Shown piece after piece: positions 48,201-56,712 of a stretch of DNA of 64,000 nt. Origin of the DNA: Albimonas donghaensis (GTDB lineage Bacteria > Pseudomonadota > Alphaproteobacteria > Rhodobacterales > Rhodobacteraceae); NCBI RefSeq assembly GCF_900106695.1, contig NZ_FNMZ01000001.1, positions 682,001 through 746,000 of the forward strand, written 5' to 3'. The first letter of the stretch is position 1. Each line of letters opens with the position of its first letter. The notes under the pieces were generated by a model. It searched no databases. It had not been told where the DNA came from and saw only the letters and a list, made by a program, of their open reading frames with translations. Both the position numbers and the translations under genes were made by a program.

Positions 48201-48404
48201 GACCGGGCCTCGGCGCGGGGGTCCGCGCGCCTGTCCGAAAGGAGGGGAGGAAGGCGGTCCTGCGCGCGCGGCCTTGCGGAGCGCGCGCGCGGGATGATTC
48301 GGCCGGGCAGGGCGACTGACCCGCACGCCGGAAGGGCGGCGGGGCGGGCTCTGCGCGCCGGCCGCATGGCGCGCGCCGGGGCGTTGAGGCGCGCCATGGC
48401 GGGG

Positions 48405-48623
48405 TTACTTGAACCGGTAGGTGATGCGGCCCTTGGTCAGGTCGTAGGGCGTCATCTCGACCTGAACCTTGTCGCCGGCCAGCACGCGGATGCGGTTCTT
48501 GCGCATCTTGCCTGCCGTATGGGCGATGATCTCATGGCCGTTCTCGAGCTTCACCCGAAAGGTCGCGTTGGGCAGAAGTTCGACAACGACCCCGGGGAAC
48601 TCGAGAGTCTCTTCCTTGGCCAT
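48405..48623 (-). CDS. infA: Translation initiation factor IF-1
   Basis: A 72-residue single OB-fold protein, full length: [67 protein letters not shown] region. It binds the ribosomal A site and works with IF-2 and IF-3. First gene of the leftward infA-maf-RNase-yacG-tRNA block. Confidence 0.98.
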   Translation of the reverse strand: MAKEETLEFPGVVVELLPNATFRVKLENGHEIIAHTAGKMRKNRIRVLAGDKVQVEMTPYDLTKGRITYRFK

Positions 48624-49196
48624 GCTGTCTCCGGCGCGTGGAATAGGGGGCGTCGCGGCGTGCGGAGGCGCGTCGCGTGGCGGGGGGTATGGCGCGAATG
48701 CGCGCGGGATTCAAGGCGCAGCGCGCAGGGCGCGGCCCCATGGCCGTTCGGGCCCTGTCGGCGGGGGCGGCGAAAGCCGGCCCGGGGCGGCGCGCCGGAG
48801 CCGGGGTAGAGGGCGGGGGGAGAGGGCGGCGGCCGGCGTTTCCGCGGGCGCGCGGGTCAGCCCGCCAGGCGCGCCTGGGTTTCGGCGACGGCGACAGGCC
48901 GGGCGGTCCGGGCCGCCCGTCCGGGGGCGTCCGGCGGCCGCCGCGCGGGGCGCTCGGGGCGGGGCGGCGAATTGTGGCGAAGTCCCGCGCCGCCACCGCC
49001 GGCGCATCCCCTTGATCGCGTGCGCCAATCCTGCCGGAGGCGGAGGGGCGGCCCGCCGCAATTGGGGCAAAGTCATGATTTGTCACCGGTTTCCATTGAC
49101 CGGAACCGGTTCCGCGCCAATTTTCAGGTCACGATCCCGATGCCGAAGCGCCGCGGAAAACCCTGCGGCCGGCTTCGATGACGAAGGAGAATGAGA
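48624..49196. promoter_or_regulatory. Divergent leader of infA and the DUF992 gene
   Basis: 573 bp without a gene. The perfect palindrome CGGAACCGGTTCCG lies at 49101-49114 with TTGAC just before it and a lower-GC stretch to 49140, so this is probably the DUF992 promoter region. The infA side shows nothing distinctive. Confidence 0.45.
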
Positions 49197-49721
49197 ATGA
49201 AAAAGTTCGCCGGTATTTCCGCCGCCGCCGCCGCCGCTCTGATGGCCGTGTCCGCGCCCGCCTTCGCCCAGACCGCCTCCACCACCGCCGACAAGGCGAC
49301 CGGAGAGGCCCAGTCCAAGATCGAGGTCGGCATGCTGCGCTGCGACCTGACGGGCAAGAGCAACTACGTGGTTCTGTCCAAGAGCGAATACGCCTGCACG
49401 CTCGAATCCGAGAACGAGGCCGAGGACGCGGTCTACGTCGCCAAGATCGACAAGATCGGCGTGGATCTCAACCTGACCGAGCAGCAGAAGCTCTACTGGG
49501 CGGTGATGTCGTCGACCGACAAGTTCACCACCGACATGATGGACGGCGAGTATGTGGGCGTCAGCGCCGACGCCGCGCTGGGCCTCGGCGCCGGGGTGAA
49601 GGTGCTGGTCGGCGGCGAGTCGGACCGGATTTCGCTGCAGCCGGTCTCGGCCAACACTTCCGCCGGCATCGGCGTCGCCGCCGGGCTGGAGAACATGGAG
49701 CTGCGCCGCGTCACCGAGTGA
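49197..49721 (+). CDS. DUF992-domain exported protein
   Basis: A 174-residue protein with a clear signal peptide (KKFAGISAAAAAALMAVSAPAFAQ) and the DUF992 body KIEVGMLRCDLTGKSNYVVLS, YACTLESENEAEDAVYVAKI, VGVSADAALGLGAGVKVLVGG. DUF992 proteins are small periplasmic or outer-membrane-associated proteins of unknown function found in alphaproteobacteria. AAGGAG at 49184-49189 fixes the start at 49197 rather than 49191. A strong T-tailed terminator follows, suggesting a highly expressed single gene. Confidence 0.9.
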   Translation: MKKFAGISAAAAAALMAVSAPAFAQTASTTADKATGEAQSKIEVGMLRCDLTGKSNYVVLSKSEYACTLESENEAEDAVYVAKIDKIGVDLNLTEQQKLYWAVMSSTDKFTTDMMDGEYVGVSADAALGLGAGVKVLVGGESDRISLQPVSANTSAGIGVAAGLENMELRRVTE

Positions 49722-49771
49722 CCCGGCCGGCCTGACGCCCCGCGGGGCGCGGCCTGACAGCCTGATGAAAG

Positions 49772-49802
49772 AGGGCGCGTCGCGGGAGCGGCGCGCCCTT
49801 TT
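49772..49802 (+). terminator. Rho-independent terminator after the DUF992 gene
   Basis: AGGGCGCG (49772-49779) pairs with CGCGCCCT (49792-49799), followed by TTT. The clearest intrinsic terminator in the window, 51 bp past the DUF992 stop. Confidence 0.85.
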
Positions 49803-49840
49803 CGCGTCGCCCCGGCCCCTTCGCCTCCGGCGCGGCGCGG

Positions 49841-49960
49841 TTCCGCCCGCCTCGTTCAGCGAGACGATGCTTCAACCCGCCTCGTCCAGCGCGGTGATCC
49901 TTCAGGCCCCCTCGTCCAGCGAGGCGATGGTTCAGGCCGCCTCGTCAAGCGAGGCGAGGA
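49841..49960. repeat. 4 x 30-bp tandem repeat spanning the thiamine diphosphokinase stop
   Basis: Four 30-bp units, 49841-49870, 49871-49900, 49901-49930 and 49931-49960, of the form TTCAGGCCGCCTCGTCCAGC plus GAGGCGATGG with mismatches. Read on the gene strand, the unit is the last ten codons of the kinase with its TGA, repeated three more times downstream. Most units contain a CCTCG-N5-CGAGG stem-loop. Confidence 0.92.
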
Positions 49961-50618
49961 TCTCCCGCAGGAACCGTCGCTCGACCACGATCAGGGCGCC
50001 GCGGGCCGAAAGGTCCAGCCCCACCTCGGCCGCCGAAGCGCGGTTGGAGGTTCCGATCCGCGTCCCCGGCCCCAGCGGGAGGCTCTCCAGCGGCCATTCC
50101 AGCCCGGTGGAGGCCAGCCCCACGCAGTCGGCCAGCGGATAGATCGAGACCCGCGCCCCCGCCTCCAGCCGCGCCCGCCAGCGCAGGGGCGCGAGAAACG
50201 CCAGGTCCTCGCGCCCCGCCAGCAGGATGCGCCGCTCGGGATGCATCAGCAGGGTGTGCAGCGCGGCGAGCGAATGGTCGATGCGCCCGCCGAGAAACCC
50301 GACCCCGAGATAGAGCGGCGCGCGCGTCAGGCGCAGGCATTTCTCCAGGTCGGTGGAGTCCTGCTCGGCCACCGGGATCAGCCGGTCGCCCAGCCGGGCG
50401 CGCCAGTGGTCGGGGTCCTCGAGACTGTCCATGTCGCCGATCACGGCATCGGGGGCGGGGCCCGCGTCGCGCAGCCGGTTGGCCCCGCCATCCGCCGCGA
50501 TCACCGCCCCGCAAAGCGGCGCCAGCGCCGCGATCAGGCCCGAGGGCGCGGGGCCTCCGCCCAGCAGCAGGGCCGGGCGGTCGAAGATCAGCGGCGGCGG
50601 CGGGGGGGCGTCCGTCAT
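49932..50618 (-). CDS. Thiamine diphosphokinase
   Basis: A 228-residue thiamine pyrophosphokinase. Motifs are ALLLGGGPAPSG, IAADGGANRL, AVIGDMDSL, QDSTDLEKCL and FLGGRIDHSLAAL. It transfers pyrophosphate from ATP to thiamine to make thiamine diphosphate. The C-terminus ILASLDEAA is coded by the first unit of a 30-bp tandem repeat that continues past the stop. A GST gene follows... on the upstream side, 26 bp before its start on the same strand, so co-transcription is possible. Confidence 0.93.
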   Translation of the reverse strand: MTDAPPPPPLIFDRPALLLGGGPAPSGLIAALAPLCGAVIAADGGANRLRDAGPAPDAVIGDMDSLEDPDHWRARLGDRLIPVAEQDSTDLEKCLRLTRAPLYLGVGFLGGRIDHSLAALHTLLMHPERRILLAGREDLAFLAPLRWRARLEAGARVSIYPLADCVGLASTGLEWPLESLPLGPGTRIGTSNRASAAEVGLDLSARGALIVVERRFLREILASLDEAA

Positions 50619-50644
50619 GCGGGCTCCTTGGGGACGGCGGGGGG

Positions 50645-51328
50645 TCAGCCGCGTTTGGGTCGGGCGCAGGAGGGGCGGGCGGCCAGCTCGGCCATCCAGC
50701 GCAGGGTGCCGGTATGGCTGTCATCCGGGCGGACCTTGGCGACCTTGGCGAAATCCAGCGTGGTGTAGGCCACGATGTCGGCGATGGTGAAGCGGTCGCC
50801 GGCGATATAGGCGCTCGCGGTCAGGCGCCGGTTCAGCAGGTCCAGCCCGTCGGCCAGCCGCGGGCGATGCGCCTCGGCCAGCGCGGGGACCTGGGCCTCC
50901 AGCGTCGCCATGGCGGGATGGGTGTGGCGGAACACGTAGAACAGCGGCATGGCCACCAGCATCTCGGTCCGGCGCACCCATTGCTCGATCTTGGCGGCCT
51001 CGAACCCGTCGCGGCCCATCAGGTTGGGCTCGGGGTGCAGGGCCTCGAAATAGCGGCAGATGGCGAGGGTCTCGGTCAGGGTCTCGCCGTCGGTCAGCTC
51101 CAGCGCGGGCAGGTGATGGGTGCCGAAGCGGGCCAGGTGCTCGGGCGCGTAATGGGCGCGGGTGGCCAGCTCGATCTCGGTGCGGGGCACGTCCACGCCC
51201 TTCTCGGCGAGGAAGATGTCGACCCGGCGCGGATTGGGCGCGGTGGAGCAGGTGATCATGCGCACCGGCCGGGGCAGGGCGGATGCGGGGGCGGATGCGG
51301 GGGTGGCGGGCGTGGGGGCGTCGGTCAT
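50645..51328 (-). CDS. Glutathione S-transferase family protein
   Basis: A 227-residue GST with an N-terminal thioredoxin-like domain (ITCSTAPNPRRVDIFLAEKG, HHLPALELTDGETLTETLAICRYFE, the last including the glutathione-contacting ETL segment). The C-terminal helical domain has YIAGDRFTIADIVAYTTLDFAKVAK. The Ser/Thr near residue 28 (CSTAPNP) may activate the thiol. The N-terminal 20 residues are Ala/Pro-rich and extra. It lies 26 bp upstream of the thiamine kinase gene on the same strand. Substrate unknown. Confidence 0.9.
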   Translation of the reverse strand: MTDAPTPATPASAPASALPRPVRMITCSTAPNPRRVDIFLAEKGVDVPRTEIELATRAHYAPEHLARFGTHHLPALELTDGETLTETLAICRYFEALHPEPNLMGRDGFEAAKIEQWVRRTEMLVAMPLFYVFRHTHPAMATLEAQVPALAEAHRPRLADGLDLLNRRLTASAYIAGDRFTIADIVAYTTLDFAKVAKVRPDDSHTGTLRWMAELAARPSCARPKRG

Positions 51329-51752
51329 CGGGCGGTCTCCTCCGGTTTTCTGTGTTGCGGCGCAGAGTGGCGCGGGCGAGGCGGAAAGGAAAGCCGCGAC
51401 GCGACGACGGGGCGCTGCGGCGGCGTCCGGTTGCGGGCGGGCGGATGTTCTCTTGATGTTCCTGGTCTGCGGCGCGGAGGGCGCGCGGCTCGGCGGAGGA
51501 TGCCATGACCCTTCGGGGAAGCCGCCTGCGCGGCGCGGCGCGGTTCGAGCTGGCGTCACCGCCCGCCGGTCTCCGGGCCATCCCGAGACGGGCTGGCCGG
51601 GCGGCCTGACAGGGCGGGCGGAGCGGGAGCGCCGGGGCGGCTGAGGTTCGGCGGGCTTCGGGTGGACCGAAGCCGCGCGTCGACCCGGGCGAGGGTGGCG
51701 CCGCGGCGCCCGCGCGGCCCGTCCGGTCGAAGGGGGAGGACGCCGGCCCCGG
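51329..51752. other. Gene-free stretch between GST gene and rlmE
   Basis: 424 bp without a gene; both flanking genes are on the minus strand. No clear hairpin or repeat was recognised. Confidence 0.55.
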
Positions 51753-52601
51753 TCAGCCCAGCGGGCCGGCCTCGGGGTCTTCGCCGTGATCGTCGCGCTC
51801 GCCGGTCTCGCTCGGGCGGCGGCCGCGGAAGCCGGTGGCGAGCACATACATCTCGGCCGAGTCCTTGCGGCTCGCCGGCGGCTTGATGTGGCGCACATGG
51901 GTGAAGTCGCGCTTGAGCATCGCCACCAGCTCGCGCTCCGACCCGCCCTGAAGGGTCTTGGCGAGGAAGGTCCCGCCTTCCTTCAGCACTTCGGCCGCGA
52001 ACCAGGCCGCGGCCTCGCACAGCGCGATGATGCGCAGGTGGTCCGTCGCCCGGTGGCCCGAGGACGAGGCCGCCATGTCCGAGAGCACCGCGTCGGCCTC
52101 GCCGCCCAGGGCCGCCTTCACCGCTTCGTCCGCGCCCTCGTCGAGGAAGTCCATCTGCATCAATTCGCAGCCGTCGAGCGGCGTGACCTCCTGCAGGTCC
52201 ACGCCCAGCACGCGGCCGCGGGGGCGGTTGGGCTTGGCGCCGTCGGCATTGGTCCGCCGCGCCGCCACCTGCAGCCAGCCGCCCGGCGCGCAGCCGAGAT
52301 CGACCACGCAATGCCCGGTCTTGAGGAACGGGTGGCGGTCGTCGATTTCCGACAGCTTGTAGGCGGCGCGCCCGCGGAACCCGTCGCGTCCGGCCCGCTG
52401 CACATAGGGATCGTTGAGCTGGCGCTCGAGCCAGAGGGTCGAGGACAGTTTCCGGCCCTTGGCGGTTTTCACCCGGGTGCGGAGCTCCCGCGCGCCGCGG
52501 CCCGAGCCGCCGCCCGTGGCCCCGCCCGCGGGGCCGCCGGCGCCCGAGCTTCCGCCCGACCGCTTGCCGCCGCCCTTGCCGCTTTTCGAGGGTCCGCTCA
52601 T
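51753..52601 (-). CDS. rlmE: 23S rRNA (uridine-2'-O-)-methyltransferase RlmE (FtsJ)
   Basis: A 282-residue Rossmann methyltransferase. The SAM motif is [11 protein letters not shown]. The catalytic K-D-K-E set is visible as [27 protein letters not shown] and [15 protein letters not shown]. RlmE methylates U2552 of 23S rRNA. The N-terminal 40 residues are Gly/Ser/Lys-rich and the C-terminus carries an extra acidic tail. Downstream of the Ppx/GppA gene on the same strand, a pairing common in alphaproteobacteria. Confidence 0.95.
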   Translation of the reverse strand: MSGPSKSGKGGGKRSGGSSGAGGPAGGATGGGSGRGARELRTRVKTAKGRKLSSTLWLERQLNDPYVQRAGRDGFRGRAAYKLSEIDDRHPFLKTGHCVVDLGCAPGGWLQVAARRTNADGAKPNRPRGRVLGVDLQEVTPLDGCELMQMDFLDEGADEAVKAALGGEADAVLSDMAASSSGHRATDHLRIIALCEAAAWFAAEVLKEGGTFLAKTLQGGSERELVAMLKRDFTHVRHIKPPASRKDSAEMYVLATGFRGRRPSETGERDDHGEDPEAGPLG

Positions 52602-52861
52602 GCCGTCGCCGCCTGTCTTCCGTTCCGTGGGCGGCCGGATCCGGCCGCCGTCCCGCCCCCCTTCGCGCCGGTCACGCGCCGGGTCAAGCCCCGCGAGGGA
52701 TCGGGCGGCGCGCGTTTCCCGTCCGCTGCGGGCGAATCCGGGCGCGTTCGGCCCCGGTCGCCCCCCTTCGGCTCCCCCACCGTCGGCTCCGCCCCGTCGG
52801 CTCCCCCCATCGGCTGCTCTGGGGGCGGCCTTCCGGTCAGCGCCCGGCGGGCCCCCCCGGG

Positions 52862-54034
52862 TCAGCCTCGGTCAGCCCCGGCCCGGGCCGGGCCGGCGCA
52901 GGGGCCGCCGGGACGCTCGGCCCACATCAGCGAATGCAGCATCCCCTCACGCAATCCGCGGTCGGCGACGCGGATGCGCTCGGCCGGCCACAGGCGCAGG
53001 ATGGTGTGCAGGATGGCGGCGCCGGCGACGATCAGTTCCGCCCGGTCCGCGCCCACGCCGGGATGCGCCTGCCGCCCGCCGGGGCCGAGGTCGATCAGGT
53101 GGCGCGAGATCCGGGTCGCCGCCGCGCGTTCCAGCCACATGCCGTCGACCCGAGCGCGGTCGTAGCGCTCCAGCCCCAGCCGCAGCGCGCCCAGCGTGGT
53201 CACCGTGCCCGAGGCGCCGATGATCTGCAGCCCGCCCAGCTTGGCGGCGGCGAGATCCTCCTCATAGGGCAGGAACCCGGCGATATGGTCCTCGAAATGG
53301 CAGGCCATGAGCGCGTAGCGGTCGCGGTCCTCGGCCACGTCGGCGAAGCGGTCATGCAGCGTGGCCACCCCCACCGGCGCCGAGATCCAGTCCACGATGC
53401 GCGCGCGCGCCGCCCGGCGCAGCTCGGAGCGGTCCGGCCCGCCGCGCCCGGGCGCGAGCGCCAGGATCATGTCCTGCCGCTGGTCGGGGGCGACGCCGAC
53501 GAGGTCGATCCAGATCAGCTCGGTCGAGCCGCCGCCGATGTCGAAGACCATCAGGCTTTCGGCGCTTTCCTCCAGCAGGGGCGCGCAGCCGGCCAGCGCG
53601 AGGCGGGCCTCCTGCTCGGGCGTGATGACCTCGATGTCGAGCCCGGTTTCGCGGCGCACCCGGCGCAGGAAGCCGCGGGCGTTGGCGGCGCGGCGGCAGG
53701 CCTCTGTGGCGACGATGCGGGCGCGGGCGACGTCGTGGCGGCGGATCTTGGCGGCGCAGATGCGCAGGGCGTCGACGGTGCGGTTCATGGCCTCGCGCGA
53801 CAGCTCTCCGCGCGCCTCGACGCCCTCGCCGAGGCGGACGTTGCGGGAAAAGGCGTCGAGCACGCGGAAGCCGCCATGGATGCCGGCGGGCCCGGGCTCG
53901 GCGATCAGCAGGCGGCAGTTGTTGGTGCCCAGATCGAGCGCGGCGTAGCGGGACGGCGCCCGGGCCGGGGCGGCCTGGGCGTCGATGCGGGCGGGCCTGC
54001 GGGCCTGCATGTGGGCATCGGGCGCCGACGTCAC
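52862..54034 (-). CDS. Ppx/GppA-family phosphatase
   Basis: A 390-residue ASKHA-fold enzyme with [37 protein letters not shown] and [19 protein letters not shown]. It hydrolyses polyphosphate or pppGpp. The GTG start at 54034 is chosen because GGAGG precedes it at seven bases; an ATG at 54010 is the alternative. It lies upstream of rlmE. A GGCTGACC motif is duplicated at its stop codon (52862-52875). Confidence 0.9.
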   Translation of the reverse strand: MTSAPDAHMQARRPARIDAQAAPARAPSRYAALDLGTNNCRLLIAEPGPAGIHGGFRVLDAFSRNVRLGEGVEARGELSREAMNRTVDALRICAAKIRRHDVARARIVATEACRRAANARGFLRRVRRETGLDIEVITPEQEARLALAGCAPLLEESAESLMVFDIGGGSTELIWIDLVGVAPDQRQDMILALAPGRGGPDRSELRRAARARIVDWISAPVGVATLHDRFADVAEDRDRYALMACHFEDHIAGFLPYEEDLAAAKLGGLQIIGASGTVTTLGALRLGLERYDRARVDGMWLERAAATRISRHLIDLGPGGRQAHPGVGADRAELIVAGAAILHTILRLWPAERIRVADRGLREGMLHSLMWAERPGGPCAGPARAGADRG

Positions 54035-54694
54035 GAAAACACCTCCGCGGCCAAGCGCCGCGCATTTCCCAATGGGTAAACAAGGTTGGGCGGCGGGACA
54101 AGGGCGCGAAGCGGCGGCGGGCGCCGAACGTGGCGTAGCGTGGGGCGTAGTGTCGGGCGTAGGGCGGCGCGCAGTGCGGGCGGCCCAGCCGATGGAGCGG
54201 TCAGCGCGGGCGGGGCGTCGCCGCGACCGCAGCCGCCGGCATGCGGAGCGGTGAAGCGGCGCCATGCGGTCGGGGCGGGCGGGGCGGACGGGGCGGACGG
54301 GGCGGCGGAGATCCGCGAGGCGCGGAGCCGGCGACCGCGTCGGACAGGGTCGCCGGACGAAGGGCCCGGCGCCGCCTCGCGAGGTTCCGCCCGGACCGGG
54401 CGCCGGATCCACCGGAGAAGGGGAGGGCGCGCGGCGGCTGCGGGACGTCGACGGGCGATGGCCGCGCGGTCTGCTTTCCGGTCGCCGCTTTCCGCGCACC
54501 TGCCGAAACCCGCGCCGCTTCGCCCGCCACCCGCCCCCACGTCTCGACGCCGCGCGGGGCGGGCCGGCGCCGGTCGCGCCACCTCGCCCGCGCGGCCCCC
54601 TCTTGGCCTATCGCGCGGCGTCTGGCCTCCGCGCGCCGCTACGGTCTAGCCTTCATGCGGCGGGCGCGGGGCTCGTCGGCAACGGGAGCGGCCC
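54035..54694. other. Gene-free divergent region Ppx / M14-like peptidase
   Basis: 660 bp between divergent starts. A simple tandem run of GGGGCGGACG units lies at about 54275-54303; the reverse complement of the same motif occurs at 62661-62696. No gene was recognised. Confidence 0.55.
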
Positions 54695-56533
54695 ATGGCG
54701 GTGATCCTCGAACGACGCTTCGGCCCGCCGCTGGGCGAGGCCCTCCGCGGGCTCGCCGCCGCCCATCCCGGCGCCCGGCTGGAGGTCTGGTGCTTCGAGC
54801 CCGCCGCCGCCCGCCGCGCGGCCGAGGCCGCGCTGGCCGCCGAGGGCGTCCGGCTCCGCCTGCGCGCCGCCTGGAAACCCGCCCTGCATGCGCTGCTGGA
54901 AGATCCGCCGGCGCCGGGCGAGAGGCTGGACCTCGCGCCCCCCGCGCCGGCCGATCTCGGGCCCGCGCGCTTCGTGCAGGAGCCCTGGCCCGCGCCGGCG
55001 CTGTTCGGCCGGGCGCTGCGGCTCGCGCCGCCCGTCCCCTGCGCCCCGGTCGCCGAGGCCGCCGCGGAATGGCGACTGCGCCGCGTCGGCCCGGAGGGAT
55101 CGGCGCGGGAGACCCGGATCCTCGCGCCGCTGCGCCGGCGCCCGGCGCCGGGCGGCGGCCCGGACGTCCTCGCCGCCTGCGGCTGGGTCCGGGCGACGGC
55201 GCGGGACGGCGCGATCCTGCGCGACGGCCCGTGGGAGACGCCGCTGGAGACCGCCCTCGCCGCCGCTTTCGAGGCGCTTGGCGGGCTGGCGGAAGCGGAG
55301 GCGTCGCGTCCGGACCGCGACGCGGGGCCGGGCCTCGATATCGTGTTGCGGCTTGAAGGGGCCTTCGAGGCGCTTGAGATGCACGGCTTCCGGGATGACC
55401 CGAGCGTCGATCTCGCGGAAATCCTGCATGAGGAGCTGCATTTCGCCGGGCTGGAGATCTTCGCCCGGGCCTTCGGCCTCGCCCCGGGCGACCGGACGCT
55501 GCGGGCCGGGCGGATCGTGCCGGTGGTGGTTCCGGCTTCGGGCGAGGCGGGCGTCCGGCTGCGCGTCACGGCCCGACGCCAGCGCCCCGCCGCCGCGCGG
55601 ACGCGCCGCGCGCCCGGCGCGGCCGCGGGGCCGGGCGAGCGGCCTTGGACGGCGGCGGAGATCCGGGCCGGGCTGGGTGCGCTGGACGGCCTTGGCGGCG
55701 CCGCGCGGCGCGAGACCTCGCTGCGCGGGCGGCCGATCGAGGGGCGGGTCTTCGCGGGCGATGGCGCGGGCGTTCTGGTCACCGCGGGCCAGCATGCCAA
55801 CGAGCCCTCGGGTCCGCCCGCGGCGCTGGCCATCGCCGCCGCGCTGGCGGGCGAGCGCGCGGCCTGCGCGGTCTGCCCGATGGAGAACCCCGACGGTCAT
55901 GCGCTCTACGCCCGGCTGCGGCGGCTGGCGCCCCGGCACATGCATCATGCCGCGCGCTACACCGCGCTGGGGGCCGATCTGACGCATCTGCCGCCGCAGG
56001 CCGGGGAACGGGCGATGCGCGACGGCCTGGCGGCGGAACTGGCGGGCGCGGGGGAAACGGCGGGGGGCGGGGCGGTCCTGCATCTGAGCCTGCACGGCTA
56101 TCCGGCGCATGAGTGGATCCGGCCCTTCACAGGCTATCTTCCGCGGGGATTCGAGGGCTGGTCCCTGCCGCGCGGCATGCATCTGATCCTGCGCTACCGG
56201 GCGGAGGCGGAGGGCCGGGCCCGCGCCGCGCTGGCGGCGGCCGCGGCGGCGCTGGCCGGGGATGGCGAGATCGCGGCGTTCAACGCCCGCCAGCTGGACG
56301 CGCTCGCGCTGCATGCGCCGGAAGCGGCCGCGGCCCAGGCGCGGATCGGGCCGGTGGGCGTGGCGGCTTCGGTCGTCGCGGACCTGCCGGTGTCGGCCAT
56401 GCTGATCACCGAGGCGCCGGACGAGACGGTCGAGGGGCCGGGCTTCACGATGCTGGTCCGGGCGCAGGTCATGGCCGGGCTCGCCGCCGCGCGCGCCTGG
56501 CGCTCGACGGTGCGAACCCCGACGGAAGCGTGA
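54695..56533 (+). CDS. M14-type zinc peptidase/deacylase with unassigned N-terminal domain
   Basis: A 612-residue protein. The C-terminal half (about 340-612) has an M14/AstE-like zinc site: His367 and Glu370 in GQHANEPSG, then ENPDGHALY, His467 in LSLHGYPAHEW, and catalytic Glu573 in MLITEAPDE. It probably removes an acyl or amino-acid group by zinc hydrolysis. The N-terminal 330 residues are not recognised; a His/Glu-rich stretch ILHEELHFAGLEIFARAF (about 245-262) stands out. No signal peptide. It converges with the SARP-type regulator gene 179 bp away. Confidence 0.75.
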   Translation: MAVILERRFGPPLGEALRGLAAAHPGARLEVWCFEPAAARRAAEAALAAEGVRLRLRAAWKPALHALLEDPPAPGERLDLAPPAPADLGPARFVQEPWPAPALFGRALRLAPPVPCAPVAEAAAEWRLRRVGPEGSARETRILAPLRRRPAPGGGPDVLAACGWVRATARDGAILRDGPWETPLETALAAAFEALGGLAEAEASRPDRDAGPGLDIVLRLEGAFEALEMHGFRDDPSVDLAEILHEELHFAGLEIFARAFGLAPGDRTLRAGRIVPVVVPASGEAGVRLRVTARRQRPAAARTRRAPGAAAGPGERPWTAAEIRAGLGALDGLGGAARRETSLRGRPIEGRVFAGDGAGVLVTAGQHANEPSGPPAALAIAAALAGERAACAVCPMENPDGHALYARLRRLAPRHMHHAARYTALGADLTHLPPQAGERAMRDGLAAELAGAGETAGGGAVLHLSLHGYPAHEWIRPFTGYLPRGFEGWSLPRGMHLILRYRAEAEGRARAALAAAAAALAGDGEIAAFNARQLDALALHAPEAAAAQARIGPVGVAASVVADLPVSAMLITEAPDETVEGPGFTMLVRAQVMAGLAAARAWRSTVRTPTEA

Positions 56534-56712
56534 ACCTCGACGGGAGGGAGGCCGCGCGATCCGCCGATGCGCAGGCGGCGGCCGGGCGCCCGCGCGGCGG
56601 GGCGAGGCCGGCGCCCGGCGGAACGCGGCGCGGGTCGCCGGGGCCGCGGCCGGGGCCGGATGCGGGGAGGGTGCTGCGGGGGGGGGCCGCAGGGGGGGCG
56701 CCGAAAGCCGGA

